Source: Nematostella vectensis | Lineage: Eukaryota > Cnidaria > Anthozoa > Actiniaria > Edwardsiidae | Reading direction: 5' to 3' | DNA length: 64,000 bases | NCBI RefSeq assembly: GCF_932526225.1 | Contig: NC_064035.1 | Location: 21,007,969-21,071,968, forward strand | In this document: one piece after another, positions 43,131 through 54,380 of the stretch | How positions within the stretch are numbered: the stretch's first letter is position 1 | Layout of the letters: every line of letters starts with the position of its first letter | Notes under the pieces: model-generated | What the model saw: only the letters and a program-made list of their open reading frames with translations | Told to the model about the DNA's origin: nothing | Database searches by the model: none | Made by a program: the position numbers and the translations under genes

Positions 43131-43869
43131 TGACAATTTTGATAACCAATGTGGAAAGTTTTTGTAAATAAAGTCAAAATGATGATTTTTTACCTCAGAT
43201 TTTTTAACCTCTTAGATGCATTGATGATAGTTTAAAATAACAAGTCTTTACAATTGTCTTTTTTCTAGGAACAAAGTGAATTTTTATCTTTAAAAACTTC
43301 GTTGGATTTTAAGATATTTACGTTGGGGTAGAGTCGAGGACGGCGTACACGCAAGATTTTAGCGCGCGCTACCACATTTTTTCTTTTGCGCCGCCGTCCT
43401 TCCGCCGTCCTGAATCTTAATAATATCAACATTTATAGAGCGCCTAATCAATAATTGCCCTAGGCGCTTTTTAATTACATTATGATATATATGTATTAAA
43501 TAAACATTACACAATTCAAATCATTCACATTCATAAATTGTGTCTAGTAAAAAACGAAAGCTGTCTTCAGCCACAAGCCACGTCTCAAGGGCATTCCACC
43601 TTATATCAGCTATTTGTTTATTTATAGCGTTTTCAATTTTCGCTGTATACTGTTATATAGATAAAAAGCTCTGAAAAGAAAAATGCATTTCCTGATTCAA
43701 AGAGGCGTAAACATAGTATTTAGCAATGATTAACGCGAAATTTGATATTTTATTGTTTGGGGTTGTTACATTATCCCTATACAAGACCAACCCAAATGTT
43801 AGATGAAGTTTTGCAAACCAAAAAAAAAACACGCGTTGAGTAAAATTGAGTAAGTGACGGGCCATCCGT
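43131..43869. other. spacer, no gene seen
   Basis: GC-richer patch with GCGCGC and CCGCCGTCC near 43360-43410, otherwise AT-rich. A GAGCGCCTAATC...GGCGCTTTT imperfect inverted repeat lies at about 43438-43470. Confidence 0.4.
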
Positions 43870-44760
43870 AATTAATGGACTGTCGAGCTCATGATTGATA
43901 TACAACTTATCTGGAAATGTTTTTTTACTGAAGTAGGCCACTTGTCCGTTTCTCCTTGCGTCCAGCAGCTTATCTGACTGTAATTTTCTGCGTCTTACGA
44001 TTTCTTTCGGCAGATCAGCGGAGATGCCGAAATTGGACTTCTTAGGAATTTCTTAAACGCGTGAAAATACCAATTCGCGTTCTTGGTATCGCAAAAAAAA
44101 CGTTTGATTATTGGCCTTGGCTCCGGCTTTCTGCGATTTCGTGACCCGACTCTGTAAACTCGCTGGAATTCCAAGTGATCAACTTCTTCGGGATTCATCT
44201 TCAGCTGGTCTTGAAAGAAGTTACGAATTGCGTCCACGTTTTCTTTATTTGCCTAGCCTTCTGGCAGCCCGTAGATACGTAGGTTCTCGCGTCTTTGATA
44301 TACCTCGGCTTATTCTCTAATTCTGCGCGGTACGTCCTATCGACAACTTCTGCATCTTTAGCTTGATTTTCATATCGTTTAACTCCTTATTGAAGAACTC
44401 GATGGAATTTCACTTTCTTATCTTTGCCTTCTCGCTTCGAGTGCTTCAGATTCTAGTTTGGTCGTTCGACGTTCTACATTAATTACTTTAGGGTCTATTT
44501 TCTTTTACAAACTTGTCAATTTATCCAGCACAAGATCCAACTTTTTGCTTATACTGCCAAATCTTGTACCATTCCTAGTGCTATAAGAATTTCGTCTCTT
44601 ACAGGACTCTGACACGCAGAAGAAGGTCGTATTTGGGTTTTTTCTGCTGACTATTTTGATGTATCTTCAAAAGAGACTCTCGTATTAGTTTTTTCCCACT
44701 GGGGAGGTAGTGGAGCTTTCCGAATCATCTGACGTCGCTCTTTCTCCATTTGTTTTTTCG
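43870..44760 (-). pseudogene. L1-like ORF1 protein remnant
   Basis: Minus-strand reading gives, across frames, a region with heptad-like Leu spacing (coiled coil, 44600-44330). It then gives RRENLRIYGLPEG and DAIRNFFQDQLKMNPEEV, with LEFQRVYRVG (near 44160) and RPIIKRFF, and a C-terminal block with DLPKEI and FPDKLYINHEL (near 43890). This order (coiled coil, RRM-like domain, C-terminal domain) matches L1-type ORF1 nucleic-acid chaperones. Many stops and frameshifts are present. No ORF2 is adjacent. Confidence 0.6.
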
Positions 44761-44947
44761 CTTAAGTATACTTGAATTTTCCGCCATTCACTTCACTTAC
44801 ACGGAGCTCTATAAAAGCACGTCTACACCCAAATCATGCTCGGCCCAGTCAACTAGACGAGAGACATAAACGCAGAATAGAAAGCTCAACAGTATCACAT
44901 GCCGCCGGTAAGTCAAGCAGTAGCATCGAGTTTCCACCATCAAGATG

Positions 44948-45330
44948 TCATTTTGCACCTGATAAGAGCTGCATCCGTAGAATAGATTTTTTTATAAGAA
45001 GATTGGAGGAGGTTAAGGACAACGGCGACGTCCCATGCTGTGTGTATCTTGGAGTTGGTGGACGAGAATTCAGTACACCTTGCATGATTCGAACATTGTA
45101 TGAGTTTTGGCCGATTGGATGATCATCGATTTTGGGAAGAGTAGATGAGAAAGCTGAACGAAGAACATTAAGAGATCTGTATGCGAGTCCTCTGATGAAT
45201 GATTTCATTAGGAAAATAAGGATTGTCTTCAGAGGTGCCAAAATAGGATCAACTTTCCTTCTAATACATCGGCTGCTCCAGTGGCTCTAGCTTGAGTCGT
45301 ACGTCTTACGTGTGAAGCTACAAATTGCTG
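44948..45330 (-). pseudogene. tyrosine recombinase N-terminal (core-binding) fragment
   Basis: The minus-strand frame contains YRSLNVLRSAFSS (near 45170), IDDHPIGQNSYNVRIMQGVLNSRPPTPRYT (45120-45035). This resembles the SAM-like core-binding region of tyrosine recombinases from DIRS/Ngaro retroelements or Cryptons, where the RPP-PRY motif precedes the catalytic domain. The catalytic Arg/His/Tyr part is not visible downstream. It is 6 kb from the DIRS RT and upstream of it on the same strand, so it is probably a separate fragment. Confidence 0.5.
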
Positions 45331-47160
45331 CAATCAGTAAGCTGGTAACTGCTGGAGGAGTGCCTTCTGCTTGAAAACTCCGGTAGAGACTAGGCTAGGT
45401 ATAGTCGTTGGTGCATTGGATGAATCATTTTGCGGTCGGACGGGTTCTTCAGAGTCAACTGTTGACTGGATTGTCTATTATCCAGCTTATTTTAGCTGGC
45501 TCAGTTGCACCCTTTTCAAGTTTCAATTTGAAGGCACTGTTAGCTCGGTCAACAAGCGTATTCTTGACATAACTTTTACCACTGTCACTCCATTGAACTC
45601 ATAAACAGTTAAGAAATCTCTTAGTACATTAACGTTCTGTCAAATAATTCTTGCGTAATTCCCTTCTTTGTTCCCAGCATCCGCATAAATGAGTGAACTC
45701 TGGATTGTACTTGATCCGCAGCCATTGTTGTTTACTTGCTTTTGGCGGGAAGAAACGAGCCTGACCTAAACTGCCTCTCTTGGCAGGTCTTCCCAGTAAC
45801 TGCTATAAGGGCTATTGGAAAATGTTTTTTTTAATCAAAATCTAGAACTAGACCCTTATATAATGTAGTGTAGTGCAGTGTATTTGTAATACTAACAGAC
45901 AGAAAAGCTTTTAGTTATAAAAACATTTTATTACGAGGACTCGAACCAAGCGAGTAGTTCTGTTTTCAAAATTGAATAATTATATTATCGACAGAAGAAT
46001 TTTGCAGGTTGTTCACGACTCAAGACAGTCACGAGTAAATTGGAAATTTCAATAGAAAATGTTAAGTACACCAATAAAGAAACACAAAAATAAGCTTAAG
46101 GTTTTGGTAAAGGTAAATTTGAACCACTGTTTTTGTGGTTTTTGCAAAACCTGTATCAATAGTTCTTAAACTTTATTTTTGCCAAAAATTTTTTTCCAGA
46201 AATCGCATTCTAAGACGGCTAAAAATGTGCCTTTGCTGTTTCCCGTGACCTGTTGACCGTGAATTCACGCCAAATCGTTGACTTTTTTAGAGTATTATTT
46301 TGAGGCTAGAACTCGAGCTTGTCGGGCGTAACCTCGCGACGGGTTTCAAGATATCGCCTTCAAATTTTCGGGATCTGATAGATAATTATGCCATGTCATA
46401 ATGTGTGTGAGGAATTTTCGATTTTCGACTGAAGATCGCTTTTATAGCACTTTTACTATCCAAATTTCGAAAGAAATTGATTAGTGCTTTTTGGGAAAAA
46501 ATGTAAAGAAAAGTGCTCGCGAAGCCAAATAATGCCAAAAAAGGTGCTAGCACTTTCGGTAAGAGCCTAGTCAATACAGAAATAAGCATTAGCTACATAT
46601 ATATAGTAAATTGGAATCAGCGAAATTTTACTCACAATCGTCTGCCCCTTAGTCCTTTGCTCTGCTGAACTGCCTATCTTGATTTATTTGAACTTAGCTT
46701 TATCTGGCACTGAAGAATTTATTTTTGTATTTCATTATAATTATGTAATCAACTACAGATTTTGTGTTGTTGTTTTGTTTACATTTTGTAGATATTTCAA
46801 ATGTTCACGCTTCATACTTAAATGTTCGCGGGCTTGTGGTGGGATGTGCAGAACACAGGATGTTCCACCAAAGGGATTTTTAGGGACTTTAAGTATGTAA
46901 ACTAAGTTGTATCACTTGTTCAAAATCCGCTGAGAGAAATTCTATTGCAATAAGTTCCACCTGGGCCATAAAAAATGAATAGATTGACTGGACTAAACAT
47001 ATTTTTATGACGAAAAGCTTAAATCGTCGATATAAACGAGCATAACGAGCTACTTTGCGTAGAATAGATAAGTCAAATACCAAGTTATAAAATCAAGCAA
47101 TAAACCAAAATATTACAGCGTTCTTATTATCACGATAACTTTTGTATCCCATTTTAATTA
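45331..47160. other. no supported gene
   Basis: A minus-strand ATG near 45720 opens a short protein-like frame (MAADQVQSRVHSFMRMLGTKKG) of about 30 codons after a GCGGGAA-rich stretch. It could be a first exon, but nothing downstream supports it. The rest is AT-rich spacer. Confidence 0.3.
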
Positions 47161-47297
47161 AGCTCCCGTAAGCGACCAACATTTATTGTTCAAGTTTTTG
47201 ACGCCCAGTGGTCGCTTATGAGAGCAAGCTCTCGTAAAAGACCAGCTCCGTTAACGACCACAATTCTCAGTTCCCAAGATAATCGCTTACGAGAGCT
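47161..47297. repeat. nested hairpin repeat (AGCTCYCGTAAGCGACCA)
   Basis: Outer arms AGCTCCCGTAAGCGA (47161) and TCGCTTACGAGAGCT (47283-47297) are inverted. An inner near-palindrome, TGGTCGCTTATGAGAGC / GCTCTCGTAAAAGACCA, is centred near 47226. The 137-bp unit looks like a small foldback or MITE-type repeat. Confidence 0.55.
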
Positions 47298-47701
47298 TCA
47301 AAATGGATATATACTCGTCATCATAAGTAACTTATTATAAGTACTGTAAAATTTTCAATTAAAACTCACGGAGGAGTCTACAGAAATAACATCATGAAAT
47401 TGCATTTTTTCAGATAGGTATTTTATGTTACCTGCGCAACCCCTCCACTCCCCCCTCAGTTAATTCTGAATATGCGCCTGCTAAACGTTTACGTTCTTGT
47501 TATGATTACCAGAGATAAAACGCTAAACAAAGAACCTTTCAACGAAAAAAATTCTGTTCTTAACGGACTGGTAGTTTGCCATATTACATCACTAAGTGCA
47601 ATACGTTAGTAGTAAAGGTAGTATGTATATAGGGTGGATTCCAGTCCCCCGGCCGCGCGGTCGTGGCACGTTCTGTTTGGTTGTTGAAAATGGCGTGCTG
47701 T

Positions 47702-47817
47702 GATTGGTTGGATTTGATAGGGCGGAAGTGACGTCACAGGTGGACTTTGGACTTTGACGTGGGAGGGGTGGGGTGTGATTGGTGGCATTTGATAGGGCGG
47801 AAGTGACGTCATGGGTG
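47702..47817 (+). promoter_or_regulatory. duplicated CRE/CCAAT promoter module
   Basis: Two copies of a module read GATTGG (inverted CCAAT), about 20 bases, then GGGCGGAAGTGACGTCA. The palindromic TGACGTCA sites are at 47729-47736 and 47804-47811, 75 bases apart. They are followed by TATATAAG at 47849-47856. This is a strong animal-type RNA polymerase II promoter (ATF/CREB, NF-Y and GGAA or GC-box-like sites). Confidence 0.7.
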
Positions 47818-47856
47818 AGGGTATTATTATGGGGTACCCTAAAAACAGTATATAAG

Positions 47857-48211
47857 ATGGAAATTTTGAAGCGAAGAACATTGCTGCTTTGTTTGTTGAT
47901 GATGAAGTGTTTTTGTAACGTAGAGGTAGAAAAAGTAGGGTCTGCCTTAAAGTGCGGTACTCCTGTAGATTTTTCAAAAGGCCAGATAGGATGTGGCTTT
48001 TATTTCAATCAAGACGAGGCCAAAGCAGTAAGAGAGGCTGTCGAGGAGGGAGTTAACGTTACCGATTTTCCAGTGTGTGAACATAACCTCATTTGCCGTG
48101 TCATAACCTCATTTGTGAGTGAGCCGCGGTAAGTTTTCCAACGGTCGTGTGTATTTTGCGTGTGACGTGAGACCTCCAAACAAGAAATGCGACCGGTTCG
48201 TGTGGGCGTAG
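47857..48211 (+). pseudogene. GRF-type zinc-finger protein, one frameshift
   Basis: The first ATG (47857) overlaps the TATA box, so translation may instead start at the ATG pair near 47899. The protein begins with a Cys-rich region (LKCGTPVDFSKGQIGCGFYF) and then has HNLICRVITS, and after a one-base shift near 48128 SNGRVYFACD...CDRFVWA. The order C/H...C...GRxYFxC...C-FVW is that of a GRF zinc finger, a single-stranded nucleic-acid-binding module found in topoisomerase III, APE2 and some viruses. A TAG ends the frame at 48209-48211. The same frame stays open and Lys-rich afterwards to 48418, so the TAG may be a mutation. It is the first gene from the CRE promoter, so probably early. Confidence 0.6.
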
Positions 48212-48926
48212 CCGCCGAAGGAAGCAATGAAGACGAAGGCAGTGCCACTATCGACACCACCCTCCAAGAAGAAGGTCAAGGGCAAAGGCAAGAAGCTCCC
48301 TACAACTTGCGTATGCGTAAGCGTTCCCGTTCCCCCGCCCAAAGAAGAAGAAGTGGAGGAGGAGGAGATGCCGGATGTAGTGGAAGTGATACCGATGGCG
48401 AAGAAGCCGAGAAAGTAGTTGCTGTCGAGAGTGACACTAGCGATGAGGAAAATTCCGCGGATGAGGAGGAGGAAGAGTCCATGGAGTCTTATAACGAACT
48501 TGATGAGCCTCAGGCAACTTACGATGTGATTGACACGTATAACGTCATGCATGTCGTGAGTCATTATGTGGAGGCGTTGATCCTTGAACTGATGGGAGAG
48601 TGGGCTCGCTTTGTGCACCGCGACAATGTGCTGTGGAATAAGACATTTTATAAGGCCAGAGCTACCCTGAAGGACTGTATGGAATTGACATGGGAGGGAC
48701 TGCAAAACCTGAGTGATAGACTTGGCTTGCTGTGCAAGGCTATTGGAAATCTTACATTCAAGATTTGTTGGAATGTCTAACCCCCATGGATATTTTAAAG
48801 ATGCTCCGGGAGGGGGAGTTGCCTGGCTTGTTGCGGGGAAGAGAGGAACAAGTTTGGGGTGTGACCAGAGACATTGCGCGTCAAATTGAAGTGGAAACTC
48901 CTTCACCCGTCACCCCTCTCTCTTAA
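48187..48926 (+). pseudogene. acidic protein with helical C-terminal half, unrecognised
   Basis: The ATG at 48187 lies inside the GRF gene in another frame. The N-terminal 100 residues are Arg/Gly- then Asp/Glu/Ser-rich and probably disordered. Residues 105-195 are helical-looking (IDTYNVMHVVSHYVEALI, then LMGEWARFVHR and LTWEGLQNLSDRLGLL). A frameshift near 48740 moves the C-terminus to another frame (LTPMDILKMLREGELPGLL, then VTRDIARQIE), ending at 48926. No family is recognised. Location suggests a regulatory early protein. Between 48212 and 48418 two frames are open at once, so one may be spurious. Confidence 0.45.
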
Positions 48927-48961
48927 AGAGAGAAAAGAGACATTTGCTTTGTTATAAATGT

Positions 48962-49005
48962 TTTATTAACCATTTGTATTTTTATTACAAAATGTTTTAA
49001 ATAAA
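48962..49005. terminator. bidirectional polyadenylation region
   Basis: AATAAA on the plus strand at 49000-49005 follows the acidic gene. TTTATT at 48962-48967 gives AATAAA on the minus strand for the convergent RING gene. Confidence 0.6.
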
Positions 49006-49159
49006 ATAATGTTCTTTTTAAAAAAGTGTCCCTTTATCTTCTTCTTTGACCCGTGGCAAAGTCTATGGTCCCTGTGGGGAGCCTCAGCCACCATCCACTC
49101 TTCTATCCCCCATCCATCTCTGTAATCAACCTCTCTTGATGTAGTGGTGATAGCTGAGA

Positions 49160-49384
49160 TCATATCTCTTGAGTGATGGTTATTGTAATTTTTTTCATCA
49201 TCGGTCGTGGCGGTGGGAAAATTTCTCCTCGACAGAATGGACAGGTAGCCCGTAGACCTTCGAATTGCTGGTTCCTGATCCATTTAGTGAGGCAATGGGA
49301 GTGGAGAGATTGCTTGCAGTATTTAATCACCTCCATTGGTTCTCCCTCATTCTCTTGGCAGATGATACATTCATCTTGCTCCAT
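49160..49384 (-). CDS. small RING-finger protein
   Basis: The 74-residue minus-strand frame starts at ATG 49384. Its RING-H2-like signature is CIICQ near the N-terminus, then YCKQSLHSHCLTKW and CPFCRGEI, giving the eight Cys/His zinc ligands expected of an E3 ubiquitin ligase. After CPFCR a Pro-rich tail ends soon. A second frame (48966-49283) stays open and basic beyond it, so the original C-terminus may have been longer and lost by a frameshift near 49190. Compact viral RING proteins commonly redirect host ubiquitination; that role here is inference. A TATAAAAG on the minus strand (49496-49489) would serve as its promoter. Confidence 0.7.
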   Translation of the reverse strand: MEQDECIICQENEGEPMEVIKYCKQSLHSHCLTKWIRNQQFEGLRATCPFCRGEIFPPPRPMMKKITITITQEI

Positions 49385-49488
49385 TATTATTATTTATTAT
49401 TTTGTGTATTTTATTATTTTGAATTTTTTATTGCTTTGTCGTTTTTGAGTCTTGGTCTGACTGTGAAGTGATCCCGGTTCGTCGTCGT

Positions 49489-50079
49489 CTTTTATAGACC
49501 TTCAAGTAGGTCACGTGTATCGACGAGATCATCGGGAACGCTCTTGATTGGTTAAGGGTTGTATTGACCAATCAGAGGCTTGGAAAACGGAAGACGTCAT
49601 ACTGATGATGTCATGGCTTATTTTTATACCCTCCCCTCCCCCTCTCTTTATGCTTTTTTCTTAAAGGGTTAAAAGTGTTTTTTTTTAAAATAAAATAATG
49701 GTGACGGGAGCCCTGTGTATCGGAAGACGTCATACCGATGATGTCATGGCGTATTTTTTTTACCCACCCCTCCCCTCTCTTTTTGCTTTTTTGTCATAAA
49801 TGTTATAAAAACAGTATAGAGTGTTTAAAAAAATAAAATAATGGTCACGGGAACCCTGTGTATCAATGAGATTATCAGGAACGCCACTGATTGGGTTAAA
49901 TGTTTTTATTTGTACGATTAGAGGGTTAGAAAAAACGATGAAAAATAAAATGATTGGTTTATTTTTTAGAAAAAGGTATTTTTAGCTTACTAGAATTCAA
50001 GCTTTTTGATTGGATAAGAGTTTTATAAAAGAGGTTGCATTTTCACTCGCATTTCAGTTTGTTCTTGGCGAACTTCGCC
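49489..50079. promoter_or_regulatory. divergent promoter between RING (minus) and PolB (plus), with tandem CRE-like repeats
   Basis: Minus-strand TATAAAAG lies at 49496-49489 and plus-strand TTTATAAAAG at about 50020-50029. Between them a unit of about 133 bp is repeated: CGGAAGACGTCATAC followed by GATGATGTCATGGC at 49588 and 49721, then a C/T-rich stretch and AATAATGGTSACGGGARCCC. CCAAT or ATTGG boxes lie near 49567 and 50008. The half-CRE sites parallel those at the left end. Confidence 0.65.
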
Positions 50080-53000
50080 ATGGCTTATGATGGTAATGAT
50101 GATAAGTGGCTAACCCAATTGTTAGAAGTGTTACCTGATCCCGAAGAAGAAGAAGTGGAAAGTGATTGACTTCTTCCTGATTTTTTTCACGATGATCTCA
50201 CTGAGTCGGACTTACCTCAATTTAGTTCCTTTGACAAATTGTTTGACTATTATTGCACCCCAGAGGGGTGGGTGAGGAGATTTCGTTTGAAGATCCTTTT
50301 TTGAACGAACCTGGGCCTTCCGGGTTGCAACAACAACAAGAAGGCCGTGGAAAGAAACGCTCCCTTGATAGTGATGATGATGAGGAGGAGGAGGAGGACG
50401 ATGTTACGTATGATTTACGTCAAGTGACTACTCGACATTCTACCAAAATGCGTACTGACTGTACTGATTACGAATTTTCGGTCGATCTACCTACTCGTGG
50501 TACTATCAAGGAAGCTTTGGAGGATGTGGAGCGGGTGTTAGACCGGGTCCTCGACGATACGCTACGCGGGGTGCAAAAGCACGATTACGCTCGCCTTACT
50601 CTCGATGCCCCTGCTCTCAAGAACCCCATTGCTTTACCGTTTATGCGCCGACATCAACTTACTCCTCAGCGCATTATGGGAATCGTTGAGACCGTGGTGC
50701 AATCGAACGAGCAGTTTGTGTTGCAAGGTAATTTCCATCTTCATGTCGTAGGCACGCACATGCCTTATGGGGCTGGGAAACGACCCAAGTCTAAGAAGAA
50801 CCCTGCTACCCTGGATACGGGTGATTTAGAGACTTGGCTTAAGGGAAAAAGGGGCATTACTCGCGTTAGGAATCATGACGAACTGTGCGCGGCTCGAGCA
50901 ATCGTGATAGGAATGGCTCATCTCACTGAGGATCCTGACTATGTTAAGTTGTACAACCCAAAAGATGGTGGCGCTAGACTTCCCTTGCAGACGGAGCGCG
51001 CTCGAGCATTGCACCGCGATGCAGGAGTCCCTGAGGGACCGTATGGTCTTCCCGAGATTCAGCAATTTCAGCGCTATCTGGGTGAACGCGGCTTCGAGCT
51101 TAACGTGGTGTCGAGGGAACACGCGAAAACAGTGATCTATTCCGGTAACTTACCTGCTCCCGAGTACAGGCTCTACCTCTACTATGCCAAGGAACATTTC
51201 GATTAGATCAATAGCATGCCGGGGATGCTTGGTCGATGTTATTATTGTACGAGCTGTCAAAAGGGGTACGATCGAAAAAATCACAAGTGTAACAACCAAT
51301 GCTATGGGTGTGGAGAGCAAGAGTGTTCCCCCTTGGTTCCACCCGCCAAACAAGACCATCGTTGGGAGTGGCAGTATTGTGACGAGTGTTACCGGTACTT
51401 ACGTACGCAGACGTGTTTCGAGAACCACCGACGTGTCAAGCCTCGAGGACTCCCAGGACTCTTGGTCGTATTGCCAACGGTACCACAAGTGCGAGACGTG
51501 TGGTAAACGCGTCGATATGATGGATCCGAATCGGAAGGAAGGAGAAGAGCATGTGTGTGGAGAGTACAATGAGTGCAAGAAAGTGGTCCCCCCCGATCAT
51601 TTGTGTTACGTGACGGTGGGTAAAGATGCTCTCCCGAAAAAGAAGAACAGCACTGACGATGATGACGATTCGATGCGATCATCTTTGATTTCGAGGCCAT
51701 GCCTCTGGAAGCCAATCATACTGTGAATTTTGTCAGGTTGCAAAAACTGTGTGAGACCTGCAAGGGGTGGTCTATGGATCGCCTGAAGTGCGAGACGTGT
51801 GGACTTCGCAAACGCAGTTTTACCACGGTACAAGCGTTTAGCGACTGGTTGTTCGATGGGAGTAATGCCGGCTACACGTGTTTGGCTCACAATTTCAAAG
51901 GTTACGACTCCTATTTCATCCTCGAATACCTTTTTACGAATGGCTTTAAACCCGAAGTGATTTTCACCGGGGGAAAGGTGACGTACCATCAAGTCGCTGC
52001 GGATCGACATGAAGTGCACCCTGAACTTTCTGCAGATGCCTTTGAGCAAGCTCCCCAAAGCTTTTGGGTTTGATCACGTGACCCAAAAGGGAACGTTTCC
52101 TCATTTTTTCAATACCTCCGAGCACCAAGACTACGTGGGTCCAATGCCCGACTTGAGTTATTACGTCCTTCAAGGGATGAAAGAAGAAGATGCCTGCGCC
52201 CTACGTGCCTGGCACCAAGCCGAAGTGGCTCGTGGTGCCGTGTTTAACATGCAAGAGGATCTCGCTTCCTACTGTCATCAGAACGTTGAGGTGCTCAAGA
52301 GAGCGGTACTCGCTTTCGACGAGCTCATCATGACCGCTGCAGGTCTTCATCCGTTTCAGGTGGCCATCACCATTGCCTCGTTGTCCAGCCGTATACTGCG
52401 CACCAAGTTTCTGGAGGAGAAGACTATTGGACTGATACCCACGCGCGGGTACCGTGGCCATGACGTGCAATCTCTGAAAGCGTTGCAGTGGTTGAAGTAC
52501 ATCGAACATCGCGAGGGAGAAGGAGTGTTTATTCAGCATGCCGGGAACCGTGGCGACGTGCGCTTGGCAGGTCGGATCAAGGTTGACGGGTACGCCGAGT
52601 CTACCAACACGGTGTATCAGTACCACGGTTGTTTCTACCACGGTTGCACCACGTGTTTCCAGCCTCATACCGTCAACCCTTTGACGAACACCACGATGCA
52701 AGAGCTTCACGAGCATACGCGTGCGGTGGAGTTGCGTCTTAAAGCTCAGGGGTACAACTACGAGGAGGTGTGGGAGTGCCAGTTTGACGCGCAACTCAAC
52801 ACACACCCCAAACTGCGAGCTCTCGTGGGGGATGTCGAGCACGGAAAACCTCTTGAAGCTCGTGATGCTTTTTTCGGAGGAAGGACCAACGCGATTCGAC
52901 TGCATTGCGTGGAGCAGGGTGAAGAGATTCACTATTATGACTTTACGTCGTTGTACCCGTGGGTCAATGCCATGTGCGAGTACCCCGTGGGGCACCTCGA

Positions 53001-54163
53001 CGCGATCCTTACCGAGAATTTCGAGGAAGATCTTCACGCGTACAAGGGATTGATGAAGCTACGTGTTTTACCGCCTCGCGACCTTTTCTTCCCCGTCCTC
53101 CCTGTCCGTGTCAACGACAAGTTGATGTTCCCTCTGTGTCACCGGTGTGCCCAAGAGGAGGAGCAAGGCTCGTGCACGCATTCGGACGAGGAGCGGGCGT
53201 TCACAGGAACGTGGGCCCACCCCGAGATTTAAAAAGCTCTAGAGAAAGGCTATCGCGTGATCCGTGTGTACGAGGTGTGGCATTGGGAGCGCTGGGCACG
53301 GCTGTTTGAAGTACAAACAAGAAGCGTCGGGCTGGCCCAGCTGGTGCACCACCGACCCCGACAAGATGCAGTACATCGACGATTACGAACGCCATCAAGG
53401 CGTCCGTATGGATCCTAGCAAGATCGAGAAGAACCCAGGCCTCCGCTCCGTGGCGAAGATGGGACAGAATTGTATGTGGGGGAAAGTTTGGTGAGCAGCC
53501 CAACCCCCAACGTACCGAGTACGTGGACGACCCCAATGCCTACTTTGCTCTGCTGAACAACGACAGTATCGAAGTGAATGATGTGCTCATCGTGAACGAC
53601 GACCTCATTCAAGTTCACTACAGGCTGGGGGGAAAGTTTCAAGAGTTGAAACCCCACACCAACGTGGTGATTGATGCCTTCACCACGGCGTACGCGCGCC
53701 TCAAGTTGTACGATGTGCTGGATGGGTTAGGGGAACGCTGTCTGTATCATGAGACAGACAGCGTCATTTTCTTAAATCGCCCTGGAGAGTGGAAACCACC
53801 CCTTGGGGACTATCTAGGAGACCTGACGAGCGAGTTGGAGCCAGGAGACTTTATCGATCGTTATTCGTCCACGGGACCCAAGAGTTACGGGTACACCACG
53901 CAACAGGGTCATTCCACGTGTAAAGTGAAGGGACTTCATATCAACCTTCGTACGGCTGATTGTGAATCTGACCACCATGTTTGAACTCTTGCGCGTTGAA
54001 GGTGCGGTGGCGGAATAGCGTCACGTTACTCTCCCTTACACCATTCAGCGCAATGTGCACGACAGAACTCTACACACGCTGCCAGCGCACAAGACTTTTC
54101 GTGTCGTGTACAACAAACGCGTGCGACATGCGCACTTACCCTTATGGCTATTTTAAATTTTAA
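50080..54163 (+). pseudogene. polB: protein-primed family B DNA polymerase
   Basis: The ATG at 50080 follows a TATA box by about 55 bases. The first 60 codons are acidic, with an in-frame TGA at 50167 and a slip near 50266. Then come a long N-terminal domain (50267-51206; ALPFMRRHQLT, VQSNEQFVL, CAARAIVIGMA) and a Cys-rich zinc-finger block (51216-51610). Exonuclease motifs follow (FDFEAM 51684-51701 and HNFKGYDSYF 51888-51917). Palm motifs are DFTSLYP (52939-52959), NCMWGK (about 53467-53484) and YHETD (53745-53759). The last carries Glu where the first catalytic Asp of motif C is usual. At least seven frameshifts or stops are present, near 50170, 50266, 51210, 51500-51680, 52060, 53230-53300 and 53490, so it is inactive. 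It would have replicated the linear genome. Confidence 0.85.
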
Positions 54164-54215
54164 AATTAAATAGAGATGTAGATTGATAAAAGCCTTCTTT
54201 TTTGTGGTAGTAGGG

Positions 54216-54250
54216 TGGGTTTTTTTATATAAAAAGGGGGGGGGGGGGGT
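54216..54250 (+). promoter_or_regulatory. TATA box followed by G13 run
   Basis: TATATAAAAAGG near 54226 precedes the integrase region. It is directly followed by an uninterrupted G run (about 54237-54249), which may be a slippage product. Confidence 0.5.
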
Positions 54251-54380
54251 TGGTAGGGAAGGAATCACTTGTAGCATGGGTTGCTTTGGTGCGGATCCTC
54301 TTCAACCGCGTTTCGATTGTCGTACCGTGTGGGAACGTTTACGTGTCTCTTTGCGTGTTGCGGGGGTCGAATCGAAATTC

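Noticed and set aside
42889-43177. Three overlapping minus-strand open frames of 68-86 codons
   Set aside because: They only translate the 19-bp minisatellite; a unit length of 19 keeps three frames open.
44948-45330. Tyrosine recombinase as the missing 3' gene of the DIRS element
   Set aside because: It lies upstream of, not downstream from, the DIRS RT on the same strand and 6 kb away, across a piggyBac copy and other insertions.
48009-48906. Minus-strand open frames of 83 and 265 codons opposite the acidic viral gene
   Set aside because: Antisense to Asp/Glu codons, giving long Ser/Leu frames; no motif.
52201-53037. Minus-strand open frame of 278 codons
   Set aside because: Antisense shadow of PolB; no domain and no supporting motifs.
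54237-54249. G-quadruplex function of the G13 run
   Set aside because: A single homopolymer after a TATA box is more simply polymerase slippage in decaying DNA.
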